Below, one piece after another: positions 15,368 through 25,076 of a stretch of 64,000 bases of DNA; position 1 is the stretch's first letter, and each line of letters begins with the position of its first letter. The notes under the pieces are model-generated. The model did not search any database, had not been told where the DNA came from, and was given only the letters and a program-made list of their open reading frames with translations. A program made the translations under genes and the position numbers. This DNA comes from Bombella apis (GTDB lineage Bacteria > Pseudomonadota > Alphaproteobacteria > Acetobacterales > Acetobacteraceae): assembly GCF_018221685.1 (NCBI RefSeq), contig NZ_JAGJTM010000004.1:248001-312000 (forward strand), read 5' to 3'.

Positions 15368-16537
15368 TTACTGGACCTCGATGGATGCAAGATGAATGGA
15401 CTGGACGGACTGGCCATCCGTGTACCAGAAGCGGCACGGGGGACTTCTGCGGGCGGCCCGGATGTCGGCTGCGGCGGTGGAGGCATTGGGCTGGAAGTAC
15501 CAGCCCCGGCTCTGCACCGTGTCGCTGATGGTGGTTCCGGCAGCCTGGTCGATCTGCTGTTTCTGAAGGGATGTCAGCTGGATTCCGGGGCGGATGGCCC
15601 CGAAGCGCAGGGCCTGGTTGATGGTGTCCTGCACGCTGGCCGAGATCAGCCCATCCCCGAGGCTGTCATACGGAATCTGCCCGGTCTGGAGCAGAAGCGT
15701 GGTCAGGGCGGACTGGAAGGACGCATTGAGCCATATCTGGTTGATGTAGCTGTCCGCCCAGAGGAAAGCCCCCGAGACATGCCCGTCCTCCAGCCACTGG
15801 AAGCGGCCCAGCCCGTTGGCATAGGCCCCGTAGAAATTGTAGCCATTGGCCCGGAGAGTGGCGGCTGTCGTGGCATCGGTCACGCTGGGGGTGAGCAGCC
15901 CGCTGCGGCGAAAGCAGAGCGTGGTGCGCCCGTCCGTTGCGCTGAAATCGAGCGAGGCCAGCCAGCCGAGACAGAAGGCGGCAGCTAGAGGGTCCTGATA
16001 GATCAGGGTGGTGCCATCAATGTTCCGGTTTTGCAACCATGTGCCGAAGCTGGCACTGTTCTGCGGGTTGAGGGCCTGCTCGTCCGTGTCCCATGGGACA
16101 TACCAGTAACGGTCCGTCGTGCCGGCCACCCATGTGGCGAAGGCCTGTTTCTGTGTCAGGGTGGGTTCCCATGTGGTGGTGAAGCCGGTGAAAGCCTGAT
16201 TCTGGCTGGTGATGAGGTCCATCAGGCTGGCAGGATCGGCCTGGTGGGCCGGGTCCGCCATATGGATCAGCAGGGTGGGCGGTATCTGGGCTGCATCGTC
16301 ATGGCTGGCGAAATAGACGGCGGCCATGCGGGCTTCCGGGCTGTTGGCGGGGAAGTCTTTCGTCACGTCTGCCAGGGAGCCGTAGGATTTCAGCTGACCT
16401 GTACCGAGAGCGGCTGAATCCGAAGGGGTTGTGATGAGCAGCCCGTTCATGAAAGGAACGCCACTGGCGGTGCCGAGTGTGACGGGATTGATGCTGACAG
16501 TCTGGGCAAGAGGGATGGTGCCGGTCAGGGAGGCCAT
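15368..16537 (-). CDS. Contractile tail sheath protein (DUF3383-like)
   Basis: A 389-residue protein beginning I-P-L-A-Q-T-V-S-I-N-P, with F-x-S-x-S-P-E-A-like A-N-S-P-E-A-R-M-A-A-V-Y-F near residue 65. Later it has W-V-A-G-T-T-D-R-Y-W-Y-V and N-G-Y-N-F-Y-G-A-Y, both family-typical. DUF3383 proteins are the sheath subunits of this myovirus group. A contractile sheath together with the spike fixes the phage morphotype. Confidence 0.85.
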   Translation of the reverse strand: MASLTGTIPLAQTVSINPVTLGTASGVPFMNGLLITTPSDSAALGTGQLKSYGSLADVTKDFPANSPEARMAAVYFASHDDAAQIPPTLLIHMADPAHQADPASLMDLITSQNQAFTGFTTTWEPTLTQKQAFATWVAGTTDRYWYVPWDTDEQALNPQNSASFGTWLQNRNIDGTTLIYQDPLAAAFCLGWLASLDFSATDGRTTLCFRRSGLLTPSVTDATTAATLRANGYNFYGAYANGLGRFQWLEDGHVSGAFLWADSYINQIWLNASFQSALTTLLLQTGQIPYDSLGDGLISASVQDTINQALRFGAIRPGIQLTSLQKQQIDQAAGTTISDTVQSRGWYFQPNASTAAADIRAARRSPPCRFWYTDGQSVQSIHLASIEVQ

Positions 16538-16567
16538 GATGGAGTGTCCTTGTCTGTGAAAAAGGAA

Positions 16568-17149
16568 TCAGTGGTCGGCAGATGGGAGGGGAGTGGCCAG
16601 GGTGGCTTCCACCATGGAGGCCATGCCGAGGGCTGTGGCCGTCTCGGCCGGGCGTTTCAGGGTGGTCATGATGACGAGACGCAGTGTCAGGGTGGCGGAG
16701 GCCTCATACTGCTGTTCTGCACTGGTGAAGTCCTGCTGCGTGAGGGGCCCGGTGTCTATGGGGGCGATGTCAGGCCGTCTGTGGCGGAACCACGCCACGG
16801 TCCGCCGGTCCCGCCACAGGGTGCTGACACCGCCCAGAACCGTCAGGGATTCAGGCCCACGGGCGGTGAGCCGGATGGACAGTTCCATGGGCTGGGAGAT
16901 GGTGACGCCTTCTTCATCATGGTCATGGCTGTTGGTGGCGAGCGGACGGCGTGTGGTTGGCTGCATGACGAGATGGCTGCCTGAAGGCATGGGCAGACGG
17001 TTCTGCTGGCCCTGGAAGAGGCCCCAGCCTTCAGGCAGAATTTCTGCTTTTAGCCAGTCTCCCAGCATCTGCATGACCGTGCTGTCTGTCGGGGTCAGCT
17101 GGAACTCTGCCGGCATGGAATCTGGCGGGTGACGATCAGGCGGCACCAT
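16568..17149 (-). CDS. Tail completion/neck protein
   Basis: A 193-residue protein between the connectors and the sheath. The ATG at 17149 has GGAG 7 nt upstream, although it overlaps the previous gene by 55 bp; M12 at 17116 would shorten the overlap. The body has a helix M-L-G-D-W-L-K-A-E-I-L-P-E and a beta domain ending in T-L-R-L-V-I. Position suggests a neck terminator (gp12/gpU class). No confident family call. Confidence 0.6.
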   Translation of the reverse strand: MVPPDRHPPDSMPAEFQLTPTDSTVMQMLGDWLKAEILPEGWGLFQGQQNRLPMPSGSHLVMQPTTRRPLATNSHDHDEEGVTISQPMELSIRLTARGPESLTVLGGVSTLWRDRRTVAWFRHRRPDIAPIDTGPLTQQDFTSAEQQYEASATLTLRLVIMTTLKRPAETATALGMASMVEATLATPLPSADH

Positions 17150-17484
17150 TCATTGGCTCCCCATTGTTCGAGTATTTTCGTGACCAGCCATTCCGATCCT
17201 TCAAACAGGAGGCTGTCGCCCCCGCTCTGCAGAGGGCGACTGAGAGTATGGGCGCTGCCTTGCAGAAAGACGGTGCGGCTTTCTCCCTGCTGGGCGATGT
17301 CGCCAATGAGCTGGAGGAGAGTGGCCGGGGCGGGCTGGATGTCGATCAGCATAGGGATGTCCTCATGAAGCGGGGTCGTGCTGTAATCGGCGGCAATCTG
17401 GCTGCCTGTCATGCGGCGGAGAATGGCAGGCTGAAGCGGGTTGATGGTGGTTGTCACGCTGCTGGCGAGAGAGAAGAGATTCAT
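17095..17484 (-). CDS. Head-tail joining protein (small beta protein)
   Basis: A 129-residue protein with AAGG about 9 nt upstream. It has T-I-N-P-L-Q-P-A-I-L near residue 14, a D-I-P-M-L-I-D-I-Q-P strand, and L-L-F-E-G-S-E-W-L-V-T-K-I-L, a pattern seen in small head-closure or stopper proteins. It lies between the cargo gene at 17622 and the neck gene. Function by order only. Confidence 0.55.
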   Translation of the reverse strand: MNLFSLASSVTTTINPLQPAILRRMTGSQIAADYSTTPLHEDIPMLIDIQPAPATLLQLIGDIAQQGESRTVFLQGSAHTLSRPLQSGGDSLLFEGSEWLVTKILEQWGANEWCRLIVTRQIPCRQSSS

Positions 17485-17621
17485 GCTGTCTGGCCTTCCA
17501 TCAGGTGGTGAAACCGGTCAGGCGGGACTGGATTGACGAAAGCGCATGACTGCGCCACTTTACGGCCAGTTCTGGCTGGTTGCGGATGCGTGTTCAGCCA
17601 GTGAGACAGGAGTAAGATCGT

Positions 17622-17813
17622 ATGTATGGTGCTGTAACCGGCAAGGCCGTGCTGTTTGCCGTGGTGCTGATCCTGTGTCTGCTTTCTCTGACACGGACCA
17701 TTTTCCTGATGATGCGGGCCGGTGATGGCAAGCGTATCACCTTCGGTACGCTGGTCCATCTCGTGGTGCCTTTCCTGTTCGCCTATGTTGTCTGGAAGCT
17801 GCTCTGGCACTGA
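17622..17813 (+). CDS. Small two-helix membrane protein on the opposite strand
   Basis: A 63-residue protein with a clear AGGAG site 9 nt before the ATG. Two hydrophobic segments (about 9-30 and 43-60) are separated by a charged R-A-G-D-G-K-R turn. It lies antisense between two structural genes of the late operon and is followed by its own hairpin terminator. This is typical of a moron gene expressed during lysogeny. A holin is possible by topology, but holins are rarely antisense to the late genes. Confidence 0.65.
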   Translation: MYGAVTGKAVLFAVVLILCLLSLTRTIFLMMRAGDGKRITFGTLVHLVVPFLFAYVVWKLLWH

Positions 17814-17835
17814 GAGCGTCAGGTGATGATGGAAG

Positions 17836-17864
17836 ACGGCCCACCCTTCTGGGGTGGGCCGTTT
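17836..17864. terminator. Hairpin after the small membrane gene
   Basis: An 11-bp perfect stem (ACGGCCCACCC with GGGTGGGCCGT, 5-nt loop TTCTG) is followed by a short T run on the plus strand. It separates the plus-strand gene at 17622 from the end of the minus-strand DUF4054 gene. Termination could act mainly on the plus strand. Confidence 0.6.
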
Positions 17865-17869
17865 CCGTA

Positions 17870-18815
<946 letters not shown>

Positions 18816-18818
18816 GGT

Positions 18819-19844
18819 TCAGATTCCTGTCATGGTGACGCAGGCCACCGGGTAGAACCAGATGGTTCCCCATGTGCCCTGGGATTTTTTCTGGCGGATG
18901 TAGGAGCTGTAGCGTTCGACCGCATGGGCACGCAGCTTCTCGGTAAAGGCGGTGGTGACACTTTCCTGCCCGTCCACCTCCCGCAGGAAGAGCTGCATCT
19001 GCGTGACCTTGCTGAGACCACCAGACAGCGTACTGCCGGCTTCCGGCAGGGTCTCGATCTTCAGGTTGGGCAGGTTCTCCCGCAGCAGTTCACGAAGGGA
19101 GACACGGAACTGGTTCGTGTACAGCAGGCACTGCTGCCGCTCCGTCGGAATGACGAGGGTCAGGGGGCTTTCCAGCGTGACATTTCCGCCCATCTGTTCG
19201 GAAAGCTGCTGGAAGGCCTTGAGAATGTCGGCATAGACCTGCATCGGGTCGGTCATGCTCAGCCAGTCGCTGCTGCCCGTTGCCGCTCCGGAAGGAGCAA
19301 TCTTCGGGGTGGGCTGGATGGCCGGTGGCAGGGCCGTGTCATTGAGGGCACCACGCAGCTGGAGACCTTCCATTCCGAAGAGGCTGATGCGGTTGCTCGT
19401 CTTGTTCAGGATGGAGATGGACGCCTCATTCTTGCGGGAGACCCAGTCCAGCCGTGCCGCCCCCATGCGTTCCGCCTCCCGTTCTCCCCAGCGGGTCCAT
19501 GTCTGGAAATGGAAGGACTGCCTCTGCACCCAGTTGGCGTTGACGTCACTGTCCCCGGAGCTGTCATAGTCCCCGTAGGAAGCTGTCTGGCCGGAAAGTT
19601 CGACAAAGGGGAATTGTGCCGTGTCCGTCAGCCAGTCGCCTTTCTGGCCCTGGCCATAGATGGCCTCGGCCCGGATGGGTGTGATGAGAGCCTTGATGGT
19701 GCGAGGGTCGGCATAGGTGGAAAAGATGGACGGAATGCCGGAATTGGGAGCCGTCACGGCGCTGTCGAAGGCCATGGCGTGGTCAAGCACGCCATGAATG
19801 CCGAAGTCACGTTTCAGCATGGCGGAAGAAATGGAGTGGGGCAT
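18819..19844 (-). CDS. Major capsid protein (DUF2184)
   Basis: A 341-residue protein with an I-x-S-I-F-S-T-Y-x-D-P-R-T near residue 38, the conserved G-Q-G-Q-K-G-D-W block, and S-G-D-S-D-V-N-A-N-W. These match DUF2184 HK97-fold capsid proteins. The cement gene is upstream and the connectors downstream. Length is normal for the family, so the head is likely built from an intact gene. Confidence 0.85.
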   Translation of the reverse strand: MPHSISSAMLKRDFGIHGVLDHAMAFDSAVTAPNSGIPSIFSTYADPRTIKALITPIRAEAIYGQGQKGDWLTDTAQFPFVELSGQTASYGDYDSSGDSDVNANWVQRQSFHFQTWTRWGEREAERMGAARLDWVSRKNEASISILNKTSNRISLFGMEGLQLRGALNDTALPPAIQPTPKIAPSGAATGSSDWLSMTDPMQVYADILKAFQQLSEQMGGNVTLESPLTLVIPTERQQCLLYTNQFRVSLRELLRENLPNLKIETLPEAGSTLSGGLSKVTQMQLFLREVDGQESVTTAFTEKLRAHAVERYSSYIRQKKSQGTWGTIWFYPVACVTMTGI

Positions 19845-19900
19845 GGTGATACCTTGCTTGTGGTCGGGAGCGGAGAAGGGGCGGGCGGGTTGAAGAGGGG

Positions 19901-20401
19901 TCAGGCCGTCATGGGGTGCATGGGGCCGGAAATGATGATCAGTTCTCCCGCACTGCCGCCACGGGAGACCGTCCAGCCTGTGGCCACGGTTCCCTGCGGT
20001 GTGTTGCCTGCCGGGGCCGTCTGGAGGCTGCCGTCACCTGTGGAGGCATAGACGGCCTGTCCCGCCGTGGCTGCCGTGCTGGCCACGGCCCAGAAGTCTC
20101 CGCCCTCAGCAAGGCTGGCCATGAAGCCCTGCGGCAGGGTCATGGTGGCGGACTGGAGATACTGCGTCGTCAGCCCCTGCTGCGAACGGTAGAGGAAGCC
20201 CGCCGGGGTGGTGGTGCCGGTGTGGCTCAGGCTCACGCCGTCTTCATGACGCCAGACGAAACGGGCAATGGTCAGCCCGCCCTCTCTGGCGATGAATCCG
20301 CCTTCCGGGGCGATGGCCGTGCGGATGGGGTTGGCACTGGCCGGGGCTCCGGGAAAACCCTGCGGCCATGTGTAGGAGACAGTCTGCTGGAAATCGGACA
20401 T
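19901..20401 (-). CDS. Capsid cement/decoration protein (gp24-like)
   Basis: A 166-residue protein with repeated short beta-segments. Y-T-W-P-Q-G-F-P-G opens it, A-G-Q-A-V-Y-A-S-T-G-D-G sits near 115, and the end reads G-W-T-V-S-R-G-G-S-A-G-E-L-I-I-I-S. This is the pattern of structural cement proteins that stabilise HK97-fold heads. It is directly upstream of the capsid gene. Confidence 0.75.
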   Translation of the reverse strand: MSDFQQTVSYTWPQGFPGAPASANPIRTAIAPEGGFIAREGGLTIARFVWRHEDGVSLSHTGTTTPAGFLYRSQQGLTTQYLQSATMTLPQGFMASLAEGGDFWAVASTAATAGQAVYASTGDGSLQTAPAGNTPQGTVATGWTVSRGGSAGELIIISGPMHPMTA

Positions 20402-20436
20402 GGATGTGCTTTCTGTAAATCTGGGCAGGGATGGGG

Positions 20437-21366
20437 TCAGTAACGGCGTGGGGCCGTATACCCGGTGGCGGTTTCATCAGCGGCAGGAGCGTGCGTGATG
20501 GGTGGAGTCATGGCCTCCAGACGGGTCTGGACGAGGGCATGAAGACCGGCCTGATTGATGGCGGCGAGACTGTCCGCTGCCATGCCGGACTGCCGGAGGG
20601 CATAGCGGTAGACGTCATCGGCACTTTCCATGCCATGAACCTCTCCGACCAGGGGGCGGACAAGGCGGCGTGCCTCCTCCGTGGCCTGGCGCAGGGTACG
20701 GTCGGCGGAAAGGGCCTTCTGGATGGCCTCGTTCAGGGCAGATTCCGCCTCTTCATGGTGGGGTACCTCGGCGGTGGGCGTGTCGTCTTTCCGTGTCATG
20801 GTGGTGGCTGCTTTCCCTGTGGCTGAAGAATCATGGACCAGCACGTCAGGGCCGGCCCGTCCTTTTGTTACGAGAGCAATATGGTTTCCCCGGATGTTGA
20901 CCATGCGTCCGTCATAGGGCTGGCCCTCATGGGTGCCCGGTGTCATGTCCGCCTCATAGGCGTAGCCGCAGGACAGTTCCTTCTGGTCGCCGGACTGGAT
21001 GCGGGTGATGGCAGGACCATCAAAGATGACCATGCCGACCGTCAGGTAGGGGCTTTCGAAGCGGGCATTGTCCATGGTGGAGCCGACCGTCAGTTCCCTT
21101 GGGTGGGCATCCGCACTGGTGGGGACGTGTTCCTCCAGAACAGGCAGGGAGTTGAAACTGTCTGCCGCCTTTTCCAGTTCTTTCGGGTCCCGCAGGAGGC
21201 GGTAGGACTGGTCCGGGTTCAGGCCCAGCCGGGCATGGTCGGGAATTTCCCGCCCCTGATAGAGGCAGATGTTGGCCTTGCTGATGGGGGTCCGTTCCAC
21301 ACGGAGGCGTCCGTTGTCATCAAAACTGCGGACGGACCCGGTGCGGTCATAGGCGAGAATGGTCAT
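20437..21366 (-). CDS. DUF2213 putative prohead protease/scaffold
   Basis: A 309-residue protein. The N-terminal 190 residues match DUF2213, with G-R-E-I-P, L-P-V-L-E-E-H-V, K-E-L-S-C-G-Y and M-V-N-I-R-G-N-H-I-A-L-V. The Ser in L-S-C-G-Y and His in G-N-H-I are candidates for a serine-protease pair. The C-terminal 100 residues are helical and charged like a scaffold. It overlaps the portal stop by 4 bp. I infer that one chain supplies protease and scaffold for capsid maturation. Confidence 0.75.
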   Translation of the reverse strand: MTILAYDRTGSVRSFDDNGRLRVERTPISKANICLYQGREIPDHARLGLNPDQSYRLLRDPKELEKAADSFNSLPVLEEHVPTSADAHPRELTVGSTMDNARFESPYLTVGMVIFDGPAITRIQSGDQKELSCGYAYEADMTPGTHEGQPYDGRMVNIRGNHIALVTKGRAGPDVLVHDSSATGKAATTMTRKDDTPTAEVPHHEEAESALNEAIQKALSADRTLRQATEEARRLVRPLVGEVHGMESADDVYRYALRQSGMAADSLAAINQAGLHALVQTRLEAMTPPITHAPAADETATGYTAPRRY

Positions 21367-22805
21367 GAGGCCTCGGATGGCTGTGGTTGTGTGGTCTGCT
21401 GCCAGAGGGGCTTGAAGGTGATCTCCAGCGCAGGGTCGGTGTCTCCCCAGAGGTTGAGCTGGATCAGGGTGAGCAGGCGGCTCAGCACGGGCCGCATGTG
21501 GGCTTCCTGAAAGGCGGCGATCTCATCGTAGAACACCCTGATTTCTCCAGCGGAGGAGGCGTTCAGCCCGTTGGGGGTGATGCCGAAGAGCTTCACGAGC
21601 GGTATGCCGGGTATGGAGGCCATGGCTTCCATGGCCTGGGACTGGAGGTCGGCAAGCCCTGTCAGGGGTGTGGCCACGATGGATACATCCTCGTTCTGCC
21701 GGTCGGCCACGATGATGTCCTGTCCTTCGGAAATTTTCTGCATGAAGGAGGCCCGCCCCGTGATGGAGGCTGTCGGGTCGGCCTCGTCGCTGGTGCCGGT
21801 GGCCATCAGGCCGCCCATGTCGGTCTTCAGGACAAGCCTGGAGAAATTGGTCGTGATGTTGCTGATGCTGTTGCGGGTCCGCAGGAAGTTGTGGACATAG
21901 GGGCGCAGCTGCTGTGTCAGGCTCATCCCGCCGAAATTGAATGACGGTTTGAAGAGGTCGGATACGCCATAAGGCACCATGCTGATGAGCCTGTCCCGAT
22001 GGACAAGGCTGCCCTGCACCCACCAGTTGCGGGGCCGGTAATAGTCATCCTGCAGGGGAGAGTCGGCATTGTAGGCGTTGGGCGTGGTCCAGACCGGTTC
22101 GATGTTTTTCAGCCCGGCCAGAGTTCCCCTGCGGACCCCGTGGGGGGTGAGGGGCAGCGGGAGTGTCTGCCCATAGGTCGTGCGGGGCGTGTCAGCCATG
22201 TTGAGCCAGATATGGCCGATGCCGTAGAGCAGGCTGTCCAGAATCTGCTGGTGCAGAAGCTCGCGGACATTCAGCCGTTTCATCTCCACATCCAGCGCAT
22301 GAAGGCGGGCTGCGGGATCCGACGGAAGAGCCGGAGAGGGATGGTCTGGGTTGTGCGTGCTGAGGCTGATCCATTCCCGTGTGGCTTCCCGTGCGATGAC
22401 ATCACAGGGTTTGCGGAACTCCGCCCGCTGGGCCATCTGGGCGAGGGTCGGATACCCCAGAAAACCAAGCCCGTCGGCCATCCATGATGGCTGGGCTGCC
22501 GTCTGTCCCATGGCCCAGCAGGCCATGTCCATCATGGCCGTGGGGGCAGAATCCATGCCGGGCTGGTCATGCCCTTCCGGCACGACGCCCGGTGGTGGCC
22601 GGTAGGGGGAGAATGGCGTGGCTGTCTCTCTGTCATCGGGTGTAGGGATGGTGTGGGAGGCCCGCCACAGGCGGGTCAGCCAGTGGGGACTTGTCTTCCC
22701 GGCCATACTGGTGTGACGTGGAGCGGCGGGTTCCTGCCGGGGGCGTGCGGTTGTTGTGGGCTGTTTTTCAAACAGACGGGTGAGAGAAAAACCGGGCATG
22801 GGCAA
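21363..22805 (-). CDS. Portal protein (DUF1073)
   Basis: A 480-residue protein with DUF1073 signs. These are L-x-x-F-L-G-Y-P-T-L-A-Q-M-A-Q-R-A-E-F-R-K-P near 110, L-L-Y-G-I-G-H-I-W-L (near 195), R-x-x-N-W-W-V-Q-G, and the helix-rich stem with L-F-G-I-T-P-N-G-L-N-A-S and R-V-F-Y-D. The portal dodecamer sits at the capsid vertex and docks terminase. The gene starts 174 bp after the terminase stop; the gap contains a small opposite-strand gene. Confidence 0.85.
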   Translation of the reverse strand: MPMPGFSLTRLFEKQPTTTARPRQEPAAPRHTSMAGKTSPHWLTRLWRASHTIPTPDDRETATPFSPYRPPPGVVPEGHDQPGMDSAPTAMMDMACWAMGQTAAQPSWMADGLGFLGYPTLAQMAQRAEFRKPCDVIAREATREWISLSTHNPDHPSPALPSDPAARLHALDVEMKRLNVRELLHQQILDSLLYGIGHIWLNMADTPRTTYGQTLPLPLTPHGVRRGTLAGLKNIEPVWTTPNAYNADSPLQDDYYRPRNWWVQGSLVHRDRLISMVPYGVSDLFKPSFNFGGMSLTQQLRPYVHNFLRTRNSISNITTNFSRLVLKTDMGGLMATGTSDEADPTASITGRASFMQKISEGQDIIVADRQNEDVSIVATPLTGLADLQSQAMEAMASIPGIPLVKLFGITPNGLNASSAGEIRVFYDEIAAFQEAHMRPVLSRLLTLIQLNLWGDTDPALEITFKPLWQQTTQPQPSEAS

Positions 22806-22835
22806 GGCCTATCTGTAACGGAAAGGAGACGTGTC

Positions 22836-22967
22836 ATGAGATGGATCGACTGGAAGGCATCATCACAGCGTATTGCCGGACGGATGCTTCTGCTGGCCCT
22901 TCTGGGTGGGCTGATACTGGGGGGAGCCGTAGGGGGATGGCTGGTCTGGGCGCTGGGTCATCCGTGA
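22836..22967 (+). CDS. Small one-helix membrane protein on the opposite strand
   Basis: A 43-residue protein with AGGAG upstream of the ATG. An amphipathic N-terminus (W-I-D-W-K-A-S-S-Q-R) is followed by one transmembrane segment rich in glycine (G-G-L-I-L-G-G-A-V-G-G), a glycine-zipper pattern that favours oligomers. It is antisense in the terminase-portal gap. Together with the gene at 17622 it suggests small membrane cargo genes placed at operon junctions. Confidence 0.6.
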   Translation: MRWIDWKASSQRIAGRMLLLALLGGLILGGAVGGWLVWALGHP

Positions 22968-22979
22968 GAGCCATGTCCA

Positions 22980-24209
22980 TCAGGTAGGTGGTGCAAACCG
23001 TGAGAAATCCGGCAGAGGGGACTGGTTGGTGATGAGGCCATCCAGAGCGTAACGCAGGGCGTCGATGTAATGGTTGTTCGCATCTTCCACCTGCGGGAGG
23101 ACATCGCCTGTCAGCGGGTCCGACCTGTAACGGTAGAGGCGGAATTCACGGACTGTCTGCTGGCAGCGGGGATGGATGCGGATGGACCGGAAGGAGCGCA
23201 GCCTCTCGATGCCATCCTGTACGCTTCCGGGCCATTTTCGGGCAGCACTGATGCGGAAATGATGGCGGGTGCGAAGGTAACTGATCGTTTCCGGCCGGGC
23301 ACCGTCTGCCCGGATGGGCCAGTGGCGGATGCCCGGTATCCTGTCGAACAGGGCAGGCAGGTGGTCCAGTGGAATGTGGGTGCCGCCTGCCTCATGGTCG
23401 ATATGGAGGATGTCCTCGTGAATGAAGCAGCGTATGACGGCTGTGGGGTCCCGTGAGAAGCCCCAGTCCACTCCAAAATGGAAGCGGCAGCTGCTGGGAG
23501 GCCGGAACTCTTCAACCGTGATGCGGTCGGGGAAGATGAGGGCTTCGTGATGCAGCTGATAGCCTCCCTCCCAGATATGGCCATAGTCCTGTGGTCGCAG
23601 ATGTTGATCCCGTTTTCGTTCCTGGTCCAGAATATTTGGGAACCACGGATTGTCTGACCAGTTCGCCCGGATCGTGATGAAGGAGGGGTCACCTTCCGTG
23701 GCAGGATCACGCATGAAGGCATCCACAGGGTCGGAGGGATGATTGGGATTCCAGCTGAACCAGAGTTCGGAACCGGGCTGGCGGATGGTCGGGCGCAGGA
23801 GTTTCAGGGACCTGGCCGAGAGGGACTGCGCTTCCTCTACCCAGGCGATGTTCATTCCTTCCAGGGATTTTATGGTTTCGGCATTGTGGGACTGCATCCC
23901 CTGGAAGCGGATGACACCGCCGCCGGGTGTACGGATTTCCCTGTCCAAAACTGTGAAGAGGTGGGACAGGTTCAGGCGTGCGATGGTGTCCCGGAGCAGC
24001 TGGTGAACGGAAACAGTCAGGGATTTCTGGATTTCCCGGATGCAGACCGCCCGCAACCCGGGGCGCAGTGTGGCCTGTTCGATCAGCATTCCGGCAAAGA
24101 AACAGGACTTCCCGGAACCTCGTCCTCCCCAGATGCCTTTATAGCGGGCAGGCTGTAGAAGGGGCGCAAAGGCCCGGGGTGTCATGATGGTGACCCGGTC
24201 TGTTGTCAT
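22980..24209 (-). CDS. terL: Terminase large subunit
   Basis: A 409-residue packaging ATPase-nuclease. Walker A is G28-G-R-G-S-G-K-S35. Walker B is I-A-W-V-E-E-A (121-127). Coupling residues follow in F-S-W-N-P (151-155). The RNase H-like nuclease shows G-V-D248-W-G and the late acidic D-A-N-N-H-Y-I-D-A. All motifs are intact, so packaging should be functional. The PBSX/P22-like class is suggested by length and motif order. Confidence 0.93.
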   Translation of the reverse strand: MTTDRVTIMTPRAFAPLLQPARYKGIWGGRGSGKSCFFAGMLIEQATLRPGLRAVCIREIQKSLTVSVHQLLRDTIARLNLSHLFTVLDREIRTPGGGVIRFQGMQSHNAETIKSLEGMNIAWVEEAQSLSARSLKLLRPTIRQPGSELWFSWNPNHPSDPVDAFMRDPATEGDPSFITIRANWSDNPWFPNILDQERKRDQHLRPQDYGHIWEGGYQLHHEALIFPDRITVEEFRPPSSCRFHFGVDWGFSRDPTAVIRCFIHEDILHIDHEAGGTHIPLDHLPALFDRIPGIRHWPIRADGARPETISYLRTRHHFRISAARKWPGSVQDGIERLRSFRSIRIHPRCQQTVREFRLYRYRSDPLTGDVLPQVEDANNHYIDALRYALDGLITNQSPLPDFSRFAPPT

Positions 24210-24223
24210 GAGGCCCCTGCATT

Positions 24224-24691
24224 TTATTGCGGTGATGTGTCCGGTGGTGTTGTGCCCGGAGCAGCGGGATCAATGATGAGCCGCTGGATGGTGTGTACGG
24301 GGCCGCCATCATGCCCGGCATGTTCCATGGTCTGCCGGTCGCCATACCGCTTTGGGGCACGGCGGGCCATGATCCAGCGGAGCATGTCGAACCTCAGCTT
24401 GTGGAAATTGACCGTGGCCGCATCAGCTTTTTCTGGCATGGCCCTGATATGGGAGAGGATGGTGCTTTCCAGACTGTCGGCAGACAGTTCCCGTGCCCGG
24501 CGATAACGGGGCAGGAGGGCCGGATGTTTCTGGAGCCAACGATAGAAGCTGCGCAGGGTGGGGCGCTGTGCGCCGGAGCAGATGTCATGCAGGGGAGTGC
24601 CGAGCATGAGGTCTTCCATCATTTCATCAAAGAGTTTCTGCGAGAAGGAGACAGGCTTTTTGCGGGGCGTGTCATGAGACATGGGTCGCAT
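24224..24691 (-). CDS. terS: Terminase small subunit
   Basis: About 155 residues from M at 24691 (or 24682). The N-terminus (S-F-S-Q-K-L-F-D-E-M-M-E-D-L) leads into a helix-turn-helix, P-T-L-R-S-F-Y-R-W-L-Q-K, and then a K-R-Y-G-D-R-Q motif near 115, which is typical of terminase small subunits. It binds the pac/cos site and recruits the large subunit, whose gene starts 14 bp downstream. It overlaps the stop of the upstream gene by up to 20 bp. Confidence 0.8.
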   Translation of the reverse strand: MRPMSHDTPRKKPVSFSQKLFDEMMEDLMLGTPLHDICSGAQRPTLRSFYRWLQKHPALLPRYRRARELSADSLESTILSHIRAMPEKADAATVNFHKLRFDMLRWIMARRAPKRYGDRQTMEHAGHDGGPVHTIQRLIIDPAAPGTTPPDTSPQ

Positions 24692-25076
24692 GAAGGCGGT
24701 TGCGGGCATGTCTGCCAGAGAAGAAGGGCAGCCTGTCACTTTCCAGAGCGTTGACCTGCAGTTCCCGGTGTGTCCGGAGGCGGAGCTGGGTGAGGGTGAA
24801 GGCGGAGAGACTTGCAGGCTGGGGGGTGACGGCCTGACGCTGCTTGAGGAAGGGAATGGCCCTGACGACCGCATTTTGTTTCAGTCCCAGAATGAGTTCA
24901 TCCCTCCATGTCAGAGGAATGTCGGCCCTGTGTGTCAGGGCTGGAGCTTCGTGGATCGGGCAGAGAACAAGACTGTTGCCCTCTTCGGCAAGAACGGTGC
25001 AGAGGCCGCGTCTGGTCAGAACGATGCGGCCGCGGCCGAGCGGCTGCCCGGCGGGGGAGGAAGGCATGTGAGCCAT
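24672..25076 (-). CDS. Phage protein upstream of terminase, unknown function
   Basis: A 134-residue product from ATG 25076 (25067 is an alternative). It is a small beta-rich domain with G-R-G-R-I-V-L-T-R-R-G, L-V-L-C-P-I-H-E-A-P and L-T-W-R-D-E-L-I-L-G-L-K-Q-N-A-V-V-R near 60. The last 40 residues are basic. It resembles a compact nucleic-acid-associated beta-barrel, but no family is recognised. It is the first gene of the late operon and so a possible regulator. Confidence 0.5.
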   Translation of the reverse strand: MAHMPSSPAGQPLGRGRIVLTRRGLCTVLAEEGNSLVLCPIHEAPALTHRADIPLTWRDELILGLKQNAVVRAIPFLKQRQAVTPQPASLSAFTLTQLRLRTHRELQVNALESDRLPFFSGRHARNRLHATHVS

